The notes beneath the pieces are model-generated. The model was not told the DNA's origin. It made no database searches and saw nothing but the letters and a program-made list of their open reading frames with translations. A stretch of DNA of 9,754 nucleotides from Blastocatellia bacterium (GTDB lineage Bacteria > Acidobacteriota > Blastocatellia > Pyrinomonadales > Pyrinomonadaceae), in contig PSRF01000203.1 in the NCBI GenBank assembly GCA_003175865.1, positions 1 through 9,754 on the forward strand, written 5' to 3'. A program made the position numbers and the translations under genes. This document shows, one piece after another, positions 1 through 6,017 of the stretch; within the stretch, counting starts at the first letter, position 1; each line of letters starts with the position of its first letter.

Positions 1-266
1 GAGGCGCGAAGTGTTTGGGTCTCGATACGCAAGTTGGTGACTTGCGGCCAGGTCTTCAGGCCGATTTGACGGTAGTTGCGTTGAGCGGCGTGCACCAAAT
101 TCCGAGTTACGATGCGGTTGCAAGCCTTATTTTTACGTCGTCTGGACACGATGTTGTTGCTACGATAGTGGCTGGAAAGGAAGTTTATCGTGACGGTAAA
201 GTTGCGACCGTTGATGAAGAACGGCTGCGCAAAAGGGTTGAGGAGATAAAGGCCAAACTTCTGTAG
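1..266 (+). CDS. Amidohydrolase family protein, C-terminal fragment
   Basis: The reading frame enters at the window edge (first full codon at 3) and stops with TAG at 264-266, leaving about 87 C-terminal residues. The visible part fits the closing beta-sandwich segment of metal-dependent amidohydrolases of the cytosine/S-adenosylhomocysteine/chlorohydrolase deaminase type. It begins with a GAKCLGLD-like stretch, followed by VGDLRPGLQADLTVV, the usual 'G.i..G..ADl.v.d' signature. Next come an H..PSYD segment, a VVATIVAGKEVYRDGK strand pair ('v..viv.Gk.v..dG') and a charged C-terminal helix. The catalytic metal-binding barrel lies outside the window, so substrate and metal cannot be judged. ackA follows 148 nt downstream on the same strand, but the repeat-filled gap gives no strong sign of an operon. 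The family call is fairly secure; the specific reaction is unknown. Confidence 0.8.
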   Translation, partial: GAKCLGLDTQVGDLRPGLQADLTVVALSGVHQIPSYDAVASLIFTSSGHDVVATIVAGKEVYRDGKVATVDEERLRKRVEEIKAKLL

Positions 267-273
267 TTCAACA

Positions 274-301
274 GTCCAACGTCCAATGTCCCATGTCCAA
301 C
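274..301. repeat. Heptamer tandem array A (GTCCAAY, 4 units)
   Basis: Four consecutive 7-bp units are seen with no spacer: GTCCAAC, GTCCAAT, GTCCCAT, GTCCAAC. The array starts 8 nt after the amidohydrolase stop codon. It is the first of five arrays in the window with the same 7-bp period. Function is unknown. It resembles in style the heptameric short tandemly repeated repetitive (STRR) sequences described in cyanobacteria, but a family relation is only inference. Confidence 0.75.
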
Positions 302-353
302 GGCAAAAAACCAAAGACACGATTTACAAAATTAACAAGAGGCAAAAACCAGC

Positions 354-416
354 AGTCGAAAATTCAAATCAAGAATCTAAAATCACAGATCTAAAGTCAA
401 AAATCTAAAATCTCTT
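354..416. repeat. Heptamer array B (ATCTAAA-like), abutting the ackA start
   Basis: Read from 354 in steps of seven, the units are AGTCGAA, AATTCAA, ATCAAGA, ATCTAAA, ATCACAG, ATCTAAA, GTCAAAA, ATCTAAA, ATCTCTT. The last six also read as three 14-bp copies starting at 375, 389 and 403. The array keeps phase for nine units and its final unit overlaps the first two bases of the TTG start of ackA. The stretch between arrays A and B (302-353) is A-rich and low in complexity, with no clear gene or terminator. Confidence 0.65.
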
Positions 417-1659
417 GAACATTCTCGTCCTAAATTCCGGTAGCTCAACGATCAAATTCCAGATCATCGCCACTGATCTGGAGTCTATCGCTAACAACAC
501 TGATCGTCGCCTCGCTCGAGGAACCATCGAAAGAATCGGCGGCGAGGCAATCATTACCTTGCAAGCCGGGGAGCAGGATAAGAAACGTTCAACGGCCCCT
601 TTGCGCGACACACGTGCTGCTGTCGAGTTTCTTCTTCGTTGGGCCACATCTGATGCCGGCCCTGTCGAGGTCCAAAGCGTCGCAGACATTAACGCAATCG
701 GTCATCGAGTTGTACACGGCGGTGAACACTTTACACATTCTGTGGTAATCGATGCGGACGTGCTGCGCGCTATCGAAGATTGCATTGAGCTCGCGCCTTT
801 ACACAATCCAACCAATATCAAGGGTATTCAAGCTGCTCGTGAAGTGTTTGGAGCTGGTCTGCCGCAAGTCGCAGTCTTCGACACTGCGTTCCATCAGACA
901 TTACCTGAGCAGGCCTACCTGTACGCGATTCCTTACCAGCTTTATCGTCGGTATCGAATCAGACGATATGGATTCCACGGGACCTCACATCGATACGTGG
1001 CTTACAGGTATCGCCAGTTAAAGGGAATTGAACGCGAACGGACAAACGTCATTACTCTCCATCTCGGGAATGGTTGTTCAATCGCGGCTATTCGCGATGG
1101 CAACTCTATCGATACGTCGATGGGACTCACACCTCTTGAAGGACTCGTGATGGGAACGCGGTCGGGTGATATCGATCCGGCCATTATCGATTTCATCAGT
1201 GTAAAAGAAGGATTGACACCACGCGAGGTTGAAACACTACTCAATAAGCAGTCTGGCTTGCTTGGAATCTCAGGTCTGACGAACGACATGCGTGAACTGC
1301 TCGATGAGGAACGCGAAAACAACGATCGACGTGCACATCTTGCGATTGAAGTCTTTTGTTACCGAGCGCGAAAATATATCGGCGGGTTCCTTGCGATTGC
1401 TGGTGGCGCAGAAGCCGTCATTTTCACTGGTGGTATCGGCGAAAATTCCTCGGAAGTTCGAGCGCGGATTTGCAATGGGTTGGAATGGATCGGATTGGAA
1501 CTCGATCCAGAAAGAAACCAGGAACACGGACACAAAACAGGCGGCTTAATCAGTAAAGACTCAAGCCGCCTCGCTGCCTACGTAATTCCGACCGACGAAG
1601 AACTCCTTATCGCCCGCGATACCGTGAGGTGCGTGTCTGGTGTCGCGCAGAGATACTGA
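415..1659 (+). CDS. ackA: Acetate kinase (acetate/propionate kinase family)
   Basis: A 414-residue cytoplasmic ASKHA-fold kinase that interconverts acetate + ATP and acetyl phosphate + ADP. The length matches the roughly 400-residue family. Landmarks in order are N-terminal [15 protein letters not shown] with Asn7, GHRVVHGG (Arg98), APLHNP (128-132), [12 protein letters not shown] (153-164), YGFHGTSH (His188), HLGNGCSI (216-223), [11 protein letters not shown] and GTRSGDIDP (Arg249), FTGGIGEN (337-344) and IPTDEE (391-396). These supply the Asn, two Arg, His and Glu residues known from the family's active site, so it should be active. The start is TTG at 415, fixed by alignment of the conserved N-terminus. 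No Shine-Dalgarno sequence precedes it, only A-rich heptamer repeats. No phosphotransacetylase gene (pta) is adjacent, so acetyl phosphate must come from an enzyme encoded elsewhere. A propionate-preferring kinase cannot be excluded by eye. Confidence 0.96.
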   Translation: MNILVLNSGSSTIKFQIIATDLESIANNTDRRLARGTIERIGGEAIITLQAGEQDKKRSTAPLRDTRAAVEFLLRWATSDAGPVEVQSVADINAIGHRVVHGGEHFTHSVVIDADVLRAIEDCIELAPLHNPTNIKGIQAAREVFGAGLPQVAVFDTAFHQTLPEQAYLYAIPYQLYRRYRIRRYGFHGTSHRYVAYRYRQLKGIERERTNVITLHLGNGCSIAAIRDGNSIDTSMGLTPLEGLVMGTRSGDIDPAIIDFISVKEGLTPREVETLLNKQSGLLGISGLTNDMRELLDEERENNDRRAHLAIEVFCYRARKYIGGFLAIAGGAEAVIFTGGIGENSSEVRARICNGLEWIGLELDPERNQEHGHKTGGLISKDSSRLAAYVIPTDEELLIARDTVRCVSGVAQRY

Positions 1660-1666
1660 AGTACGG

Positions 1667-1694
1667 ACTTTGTACTGCGTACTTTGTTCTGCGG
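1667..1694. repeat. Heptamer array C (ACTTTGT, 4 units)
   Basis: Four contiguous 7-bp units, ACTTTGT, ACTGCGT, ACTTTGT, TCTGCGG, begin 8 nt after the ackA stop codon. On the opposite strand, shifted in phase, the unit is GTACAAA, the same consensus as array D. The array lies in the gap between two convergent genes, where no U-tract terminator is visible. Confidence 0.7.
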
Positions 1695-1730
1695 CCTCGT
1701 TCTTGGTGGTTCAATTCACTGCGGGTTATC

Positions 1731-1765
1731 AAAGTACAAAGCCTGAAGTTCAAAGAACAACGTGA
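1731..1765. repeat. Heptamer array D (AAAGTAC-like, 5 units)
   Basis: Contiguous units AAAGTAC, AAAGCCT, GAAGTTC, AAAGAAC, AACGTGA lie 16 nt beyond the aminotransferase stop codon on its 3' side. The array is in opposite orientation to array C. CTTTGTACT (1668-1676) can pair with AGTACAAAG (1733-1741), but the other units are not in the nested order needed for one long stem, so I read C and D as two inverted repeat arrays and not as a terminator hairpin. Confidence 0.65.
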
Positions 1766-1780
1766 TTAACGAAAGGAGAA

Positions 1781-3142
1781 CTAAGCTACCGACGCAGTAA
1801 TCGCCTCGTCGAAGATTTCCAGCGCGACGTCGACGTTTTCCTTCGTCAAAATAAGTGGCGGCGACCAGCGGATCGAATTCGCGCCGCAACCAAGAATGAT
1901 TAGTCCGCGGTCGAAACACGCTACTTCGATTCGATCGCGCAAGTCCGCATCAGGTTTTAACGATTGTTTGTTTTCAACGATCTCAACTCCAATCATCAAT
2001 CCCATACCACGCACATCACCGATGCACTCATGTTTCTGCTTCAACTTTTCGAGTCCGGCTTTCATGTAAGCACCAACTTCGGCACTGTTTGCCACCAGTT
2101 CATTCTCAAGTAATTCGATCGTCTTCAACGCTGCTGCAATGCAGACTGGATTGCCCCCAAAAGTTGACGCATGCGCGCCTGGTTTCCAATCCATCAAATC
2201 AGCACGAGCGACGCAAGCGCCGATGGGCAAACCTGAGCCAATTCCCTTCGCGATGCAAATGATATCTGGCTCAACTTCATAATATTCGCACGCGAACATC
2301 TTTCCAGTGCGACCCATTCCCGACTGCACTTCATCGACAATCAAAAGAATTCCGTGCGTGTCGCAAATGCGACGAAGCCCTTGAAGAAAATTCTTCGGAG
2401 CAGGCACGTAACCACCTTCGCCTTGAACTGCTTCAACTACGATCGCGGCGACTTCTTCAGGCGGTGTCGTAGTTTTGAACAGGCGTTCCTCGATCCAATT
2501 CAGTGCACCTTGTCCAGCGCCTCCATCACCACATTCGGCGGGACTGAATGGGTTGCGAAACTCATTCGGATACGGCACGTGAACAACGTCCAACGCCTGT
2601 CGTTTGAATCCCTTTCGTTGCGCAGCCTTCGATGAAGTTAATGAGAGCGACCCTAATGTTCTTCCATGGAAACTGTTGAAGAACCCGATAAACTTCTCGC
2701 GACCAGTCGCATGCATGGCAAGCTTGAGGGCCGTCTCAACCGCTTCGGTGCCGCTGTTTGCGAAGTGTGTGCGCGTCGATGCTTTAATCGGAACGATCTG
2801 ATCAAGCTTCTCCGCAAGTTGAGGCATATGCCGGTAATAGTAATCGGTGCCACACATGTGGATCAGTTGTTCCGCTTGCTCTTGAATTGCACGAACAACT
2901 TCTGGATGACAGTGACCTGTGGAGCAAACAGCTACACCGGCGTTGCAATCGAGAAAAATATTGCCATCGACATCTTCAACCCAAACACCACTGCCACGTT
3001 CAGCTACAAGTTTGAACGACGGACGGGGGTAAGCCGGGTTAACGAACTTCGCGTCGGCTTCAACAATCTTTTGGCCTTTGGGACCGGGCAAAGCAGTTTT
3101 GATTTCAGGCCGCTTCGGCGGGGCTATTACGGTGGTTGACAT
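1781..3142 (-). CDS. Class III PLP-dependent aminotransferase (acetylornithine/4-aminobutyrate type)
   Basis: A 453-residue fold-type I PLP enzyme of the ornithine/acetylornithine/GABA aminotransferase group. Motifs in order are an N-terminal GPKGQKIVEAD segment, DVDGNIFLD (57-65), GHCHPEVV (76-83), NSGTEAVETALKLA (129-142, phosphate-binding turn), FHGRTLGSLSLT (158-169), EAVQGEGG (237-244), VDEVQSGMGRTG (269-280, Asp270 to the pyridine nitrogen), IAKGIGSGLP (297-306, Lys299 as the Schiff-base lysine), STFGGNP (326-332) and IRWSPPL (424-430, Arg425 in the substrate-carboxylate position). The ATG at 3142 is chosen because AAGGAG lies 8 nt upstream; an in-frame extension to 3229 has no such site. 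The GPK..D N-terminus and the IRWSPPL ending resemble the 'acetyl ornithine aminotransferase family' that includes archaeal enzymes with ornithine, lysine or racemase activity. No arginine or GABA genes are nearby, so the substrate is open. It converges on ackA and diverges from the peptidase gene. Confidence 0.93.
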   Translation of the reverse strand: MSTTVIAPPKRPEIKTALPGPKGQKIVEADAKFVNPAYPRPSFKLVAERGSGVWVEDVDGNIFLDCNAGVAVCSTGHCHPEVVRAIQEQAEQLIHMCGTDYYYRHMPQLAEKLDQIVPIKASTRTHFANSGTEAVETALKLAMHATGREKFIGFFNSFHGRTLGSLSLTSSKAAQRKGFKRQALDVVHVPYPNEFRNPFSPAECGDGGAGQGALNWIEERLFKTTTPPEEVAAIVVEAVQGEGGYVPAPKNFLQGLRRICDTHGILLIVDEVQSGMGRTGKMFACEYYEVEPDIICIAKGIGSGLPIGACVARADLMDWKPGAHASTFGGNPVCIAAALKTIELLENELVANSAEVGAYMKAGLEKLKQKHECIGDVRGMGLMIGVEIVENKQSLKPDADLRDRIEVACFDRGLIILGCGANSIRWSPPLILTKENVDVALEIFDEAITASVA

Positions 3143-3150
3143 CTTTGCTT

Positions 3151-3156
3151 CTCCTT
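3151..3156 (-). promoter_or_regulatory. Shine-Dalgarno site of the aminotransferase gene
   Basis: On the minus strand this reads AAGGAG, followed by 8 nt and then ATG at 3142-3140. It decides the start codon: the 29 extra in-frame codons upstream (to 3229) have no ribosome binding site and do not resemble family sequence. Confidence 0.8.
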
Positions 3157-3233
3157 GAGTTATCGAGCTGTAAGTTCGGCGTTGGACAGCCATACTGCCC
3201 TGGTTGGGGTGATTCGACGCCTCGTCCAAGCCA

Positions 3234-3246
3234 AGCGAATTTCGCT
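3234..3246. promoter_or_regulatory. Interrupted palindrome, possible operator
   Basis: AGCGAA-T-TTCGCT has two perfect 6-bp arms around one base, and a further AGCGAAATT half-like copy follows at about 3256-3264. It lies 92-104 bp upstream of the aminotransferase start, a reasonable distance for a regulator site. There is no independent evidence that anything binds it. Confidence 0.25.
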
Positions 3247-3434
3247 AGAAAATTAAGCGAAATTGGACAAAGGAGAACTAATCCGCGAAGAGGTTCGCGC
3301 GTGATTCAAGAGGACGGAAATGTAAGGGATGCGAAGTAAACATGACGTTTGAACTGCTGGAATTCTACCACTGCCCAAAGCTTGTGTGTCAACGTGAATG
3401 GGAATGGTCGAATCCGCACATCTTGCGAAGGAAG

Positions 3435-3462
3435 TTTGTACTTTGAGCTTTGTTCTTTGTGA
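3435..3462. repeat. Heptamer array E (TTTGTAC, 4 units)
   Basis: Four contiguous units, TTTGTAC, TTTGAGC, TTTGTTC, TTTGTGA, are followed by GATCAAAGTGCAA. On the other strand the unit is GTACAAA or GAACAAA, matching arrays C and D. It ends 27 bp before a large inverted repeat. Confidence 0.7.
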
Positions 3463-3489
3463 GATCAAAGTGCAACCACCTCAAGTAGG

Positions 3490-3587
3490 GAACCCGGACC
3501 GGTAGCGACGGGTAGCTACACTCAACTTTAGGGACAGGCACTACCCAATCGCGACTGTTAGCTTCCCGTCGCTATCGCTCAGGGTTC
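3490..3587. repeat. Inverted repeat IR1, BIME/REP-like
   Basis: The left arm at 3490-3517 and the right arm at 3560-3587 match as inverted copies at 24 of 28 positions, with a 42-nt loop. The shared core TAGCGACGGG (3503-3512 and its complement 3565-3574) is perfect. An RNA copy would form a long stem, but no U-tract follows it. Together with two similar elements at 5911-6009 and 7409-7499 it looks like a paired palindromic repeat unit. It sits 82 bp upstream of the peptidase start codon. Confidence 0.8.
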
Positions 3588-3601
3588 TCTACAAGATCGC
3601 G

Positions 3602-3630
3602 TTGAAGTTTGTTAGCTGCTCAATTAAAGT
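3602..3630 (+). promoter_or_regulatory. Candidate sigma70-type promoter for the prolyl oligopeptidase gene
   Basis: TTGAAG (3602-3607) and TAAAGT (3625-3630) are separated by 17 nt. Each hexamer matches the TTGACA/TATAAT consensus at 4 of 6 positions. The element would give a leader of about 30 nt before the ATG at 3670. Such matches arise often by chance, so this is only a candidate. Confidence 0.3.
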
Positions 3631-3669
3631 ATGCACAAAACTTAATTCCTGCCTGCGGAGAACAAAGTC

Positions 3670-5901
3670 ATGAAGAAGCAGTTTAAGTACAAATCGAAGA
3701 GTGTGCGGCGAAGCCTGGTTACATTTCTGTTGGTGGCGCTGGTGCTTTCCATTTTCGCGGTAGCGCCATTGATTACTCGCACCTCTGCGCAACGGAAACA
3801 ACTTAACTCGACGATCAATACAGTACGTACAGATATTCCCAAACCGACTTATCCCGTCTCGAAAAAAGTCGATCAAGTCGATGATTACTTCGGCACAAAG
3901 GTCCCCGATCCTTATCGCTGGCTGGAGGATGAGAACTCACCAGAAACAAAAGCCTGGGTTCAGCAAGAAAACGCCGTAACCTTTGCATACCTCGACAAAA
4001 TTCCATATCGCGAAAAACTGAAGGAACGTTTGACGCAGCTTTACAACTATCCGCGCATCTCGGCTCCGTTCCATCGCGGCGACACTTACTTCTTTACGAA
4101 GAACGATGGCCTTCAGAACCAAAGCGTCTACTACATCCAGAAAGGTATGAATGGAACTCCGGAGGTGTTTTTAGATCCGAACAAGTTCTCGGCAGATGGA
4201 ACCTCGACGCTGAGTGCGTTTTCACCTTCCAAGGATGGACACTATCTGGCGTACGGTACTTCTGAGGGTGGTTCTGACTGGGTGACTCTTCACGTTATGG
4301 AAGTTGCGACGCGAAAGATGTTGGCTGACGAGATTAAGTGGATTAAGGCCTCCGGTGTGGAATGGCAAGGTGACGGTTTCTACTACAGCCGTTATCCGGC
4401 ACCTGAAAAGGGCAGGGAACTGACAACCAAGAATGAGTTTCAGGCTGTTTACTTCCACAAGGTCGGGACTGCGCAAACTGATGATCAGTTGGTTTACGAC
4501 GACAAAGAAAACCCCCAGCGTTTTCAAAACGTCGGAACAACGGAAGATGAGCGGTTCGCGATCCTGACGGTTTCCGAACGAGGAAAGGGCAAACGCGGAA
4601 ACGCAGTCTTTTATAAAGATCTCTCTAAGGGAGAGAAAACGTTCAGCCCGATCGTTGGAACGATTGGTGATGATAGTTTCGGCATAATCGACAACGTAGG
4701 CGACAAGTTCTTAATGCGTACGGACAAAGATGCTCCGAACGGTCGTGTAGTTCTTGTAGATCCAAAGAATCCGGATCAGCAAAATTGGAAGGACGTGTTG
4801 CCGGAACGCACAGAGCCGTTACAGAGTGTCGGCACCGCCGGTGGAAAATTGTTCGCATCGTGGCGCAAAGATGTTGCTACGCGCGCATACGTTTTCAGTC
4901 TCGACGGTCAACTCGAGAATGAGATCAAGCTACCAGGAATCGGAACAGCGGGTGGTTTTGGCGGTTTGAGTGACGACAAAGTAGTTTTCTACAGCTTCAC
5001 TTCTTTCAACGTCCCGCCAACAATCTACAAGTACGACATCGCTGCAAAGAGATCGACAGTCTTCCGCACAGTCGATATTCCTGGATTCAAACCAGATAAC
5101 TACGAGACGAAGCAAGTCTTTTATACCTCAAAAGACGGCACACGCGTGCCGATGTTTCTGGTTTACAAGAAAGGCCTCAAACTCGATGGTAATAACCCAA
5201 CAGTGCTTTACGGTTATGGTGGTTTCAATATTGTGACCGCGCCCTCGTTCAACTCTCTGCGCCTGGCACTGCTCGAACAGGGTGTTGTTTACGCGTCGGC
5301 GAACATGCGCGGTGGTGGTGAGTATGGTGAGAAGTGGCATGAGGCTGGCACAAAGCTGAAGAAGCAGAACGTCTTCGATGACTTCATTGCCGCAGCCGAG
5401 TATCTGATTCAGAACAAGTACACCTCACCCAGCAGGCTCGCGATACAGGGTGGATCAAATGGTGGGTTGCTTGTTGGCGCAGTTTCGAATCAACGACCTG
5501 AACTGTTTCGCGCGGTTGTCGAGCAAGCAGGCGTGATGGACATGCTGCGTTTCCACAAGTTCACGATCGGTTGGAATTGGATTGCAGATTACGGATCGAG
5601 TGAGGCTAACGAAGCTGAGTTCAAGGCATTGTATGCATACTCACCGATTCACAACATCAAACCAGGAACCAAATATCCGGCCACGCTGATCACCACAGCT
5701 GACCATGATGATCGTGTTGTGCCGGCACACAACTTCAAATATGCGGCTGCATTGCAGGCAGGCCAGGGGGGTGATTATCCGATCCTGATTCGGATCGACA
5801 CGAACTCCGCGCACGGTGCGAGCAACACAACTAAGTCGATCGAACAGACACGTGACATCTATGCGTTCCTGTTTGAGAATCTGGGAGTGGAGTACAAGTA
5901 A
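3670..5901 (+). CDS. Exported prolyl oligopeptidase, S9A family
   Basis: A 743-residue serine peptidase expected to cut short peptides after proline. Residues 1-14 are strongly basic, 15-35 are hydrophobic and TSA-QR at 38-42 is a likely signal peptidase site, so the enzyme is probably periplasmic or secreted. Residues about 55-480 form the N-terminal region and seven-bladed propeller, opening with the typical DPYRWLED (80-87). The alpha/beta hydrolase domain shows YGYGGFN (514-520), MRGGGEYGEKWH (546-557), GGSNGG with nucleophile Ser596, ADHDDRVVP with Asp680 and Arg682, and AHGA with His715. Trp556 corresponds to the tryptophan that stacks on the substrate proline in the mammalian enzyme, favouring S9A over oligopeptidase B. 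The length is somewhat above the usual 700 or so because of the leader. The ATG has CGGAG 9 nt upstream. The gene converges on the mannosidase gene across a perfect 30-bp inverted repeat. Confidence 0.95.
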   Translation: MKKQFKYKSKSVRRSLVTFLLVALVLSIFAVAPLITRTSAQRKQLNSTINTVRTDIPKPTYPVSKKVDQVDDYFGTKVPDPYRWLEDENSPETKAWVQQENAVTFAYLDKIPYREKLKERLTQLYNYPRISAPFHRGDTYFFTKNDGLQNQSVYYIQKGMNGTPEVFLDPNKFSADGTSTLSAFSPSKDGHYLAYGTSEGGSDWVTLHVMEVATRKMLADEIKWIKASGVEWQGDGFYYSRYPAPEKGRELTTKNEFQAVYFHKVGTAQTDDQLVYDDKENPQRFQNVGTTEDERFAILTVSERGKGKRGNAVFYKDLSKGEKTFSPIVGTIGDDSFGIIDNVGDKFLMRTDKDAPNGRVVLVDPKNPDQQNWKDVLPERTEPLQSVGTAGGKLFASWRKDVATRAYVFSLDGQLENEIKLPGIGTAGGFGGLSDDKVVFYSFTSFNVPPTIYKYDIAAKRSTVFRTVDIPGFKPDNYETKQVFYTSKDGTRVPMFLVYKKGLKLDGNNPTVLYGYGGFNIVTAPSFNSLRLALLEQGVVYASANMRGGGEYGEKWHEAGTKLKKQNVFDDFIAAAEYLIQNKYTSPSRLAIQGGSNGGLLVGAVSNQRPELFRAVVEQAGVMDMLRFHKFTIGWNWIADYGSSEANEAEFKALYAYSPIHNIKPGTKYPATLITTADHDDRVVPAHNFKYAAALQAGQGGDYPILIRIDTNSAHGASNTTKSIEQTRDIYAFLFENLGVEYK

Positions 5902-5910
5902 AAGGATTCC

Positions 5911-6009
5911 TTGGAGTGCGGCGGCCTGGCGCCGCTTTGTCAGAGCGACAGCTTGAGCGTGAGACGAAATCCGAATGTAACAAAGCGGCGCCAGGCCGCC
6001 GCACTCCAA
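5911..6009. repeat. Inverted repeat IR2, perfect 30-bp arms, BIME/REP-like
   Basis: Arms at 5911-5940 and 5980-6009 are perfect inverted copies around a 39-nt loop. Each arm contains its own smaller GC-rich palindrome (GCGGC-ctggc-GCCGC). The element fills the 116-bp gap between two convergent genes and could stop transcription from both sides, although neither side has a clear T-run. The right flank AGGGTTCTCTA (6010-6020) also occurs at the right end of IR1 (3581-3591). Confidence 0.9.
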
Positions 6010-6017
6010 AGGGTTCT

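Larger units (their letters stand above)
3143..3669. other. Divergent intergenic region (527 bp)
   Basis: This gap separates the aminotransferase gene (leftward) from the prolyl oligopeptidase gene (rightward) and must hold both promoters. From left to right I see the aminotransferase ribosome binding site, a 13-nt near-palindrome at 3234-3246, heptamer array E at 3435-3462, a 28-bp-arm inverted repeat at 3490-3587 and a candidate sigma70-type promoter at 3602-3630. No conserved protein, tRNA or recognisable riboswitch is seen. The stretch 3282-3434 shows nothing I can name. Confidence 0.7.

Noticed and set aside
1660..1780. Rho-independent terminator between the convergent ackA and aminotransferase genes
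   Set aside because: Only a 9-bp pairing between arrays C and D is possible, over a 56-nt loop, with no GC-rich stem and U-tract.
2666..3139. 157-codon open frame on the plus strand, antisense to the aminotransferase
   Set aside because: It lies wholly over a well-supported gene, has no recognisable motifs, and its content reads as a mirror of the real coding frame.
3143..3229. In-frame 29-codon N-terminal extension of the aminotransferase
   Set aside because: It has no ribosome binding site or family-like sequence, while the ATG at 3142 has AAGGAG at the right distance.
3490..3587. CRISPR-like repeat or tRNA-like fold (GGGTTC resembles a T-arm)
   Set aside because: There are only two inverted arms, no regularly spaced direct repeats, no cas genes, and no acceptor stem or anticodon arm.
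5641..6009. 122-codon open frame on the minus strand across the peptidase 3' end and IR2
   Set aside because: It covers conserved peptidase sequence on the other strand, and its N-terminal part is only the translated inverted repeat.
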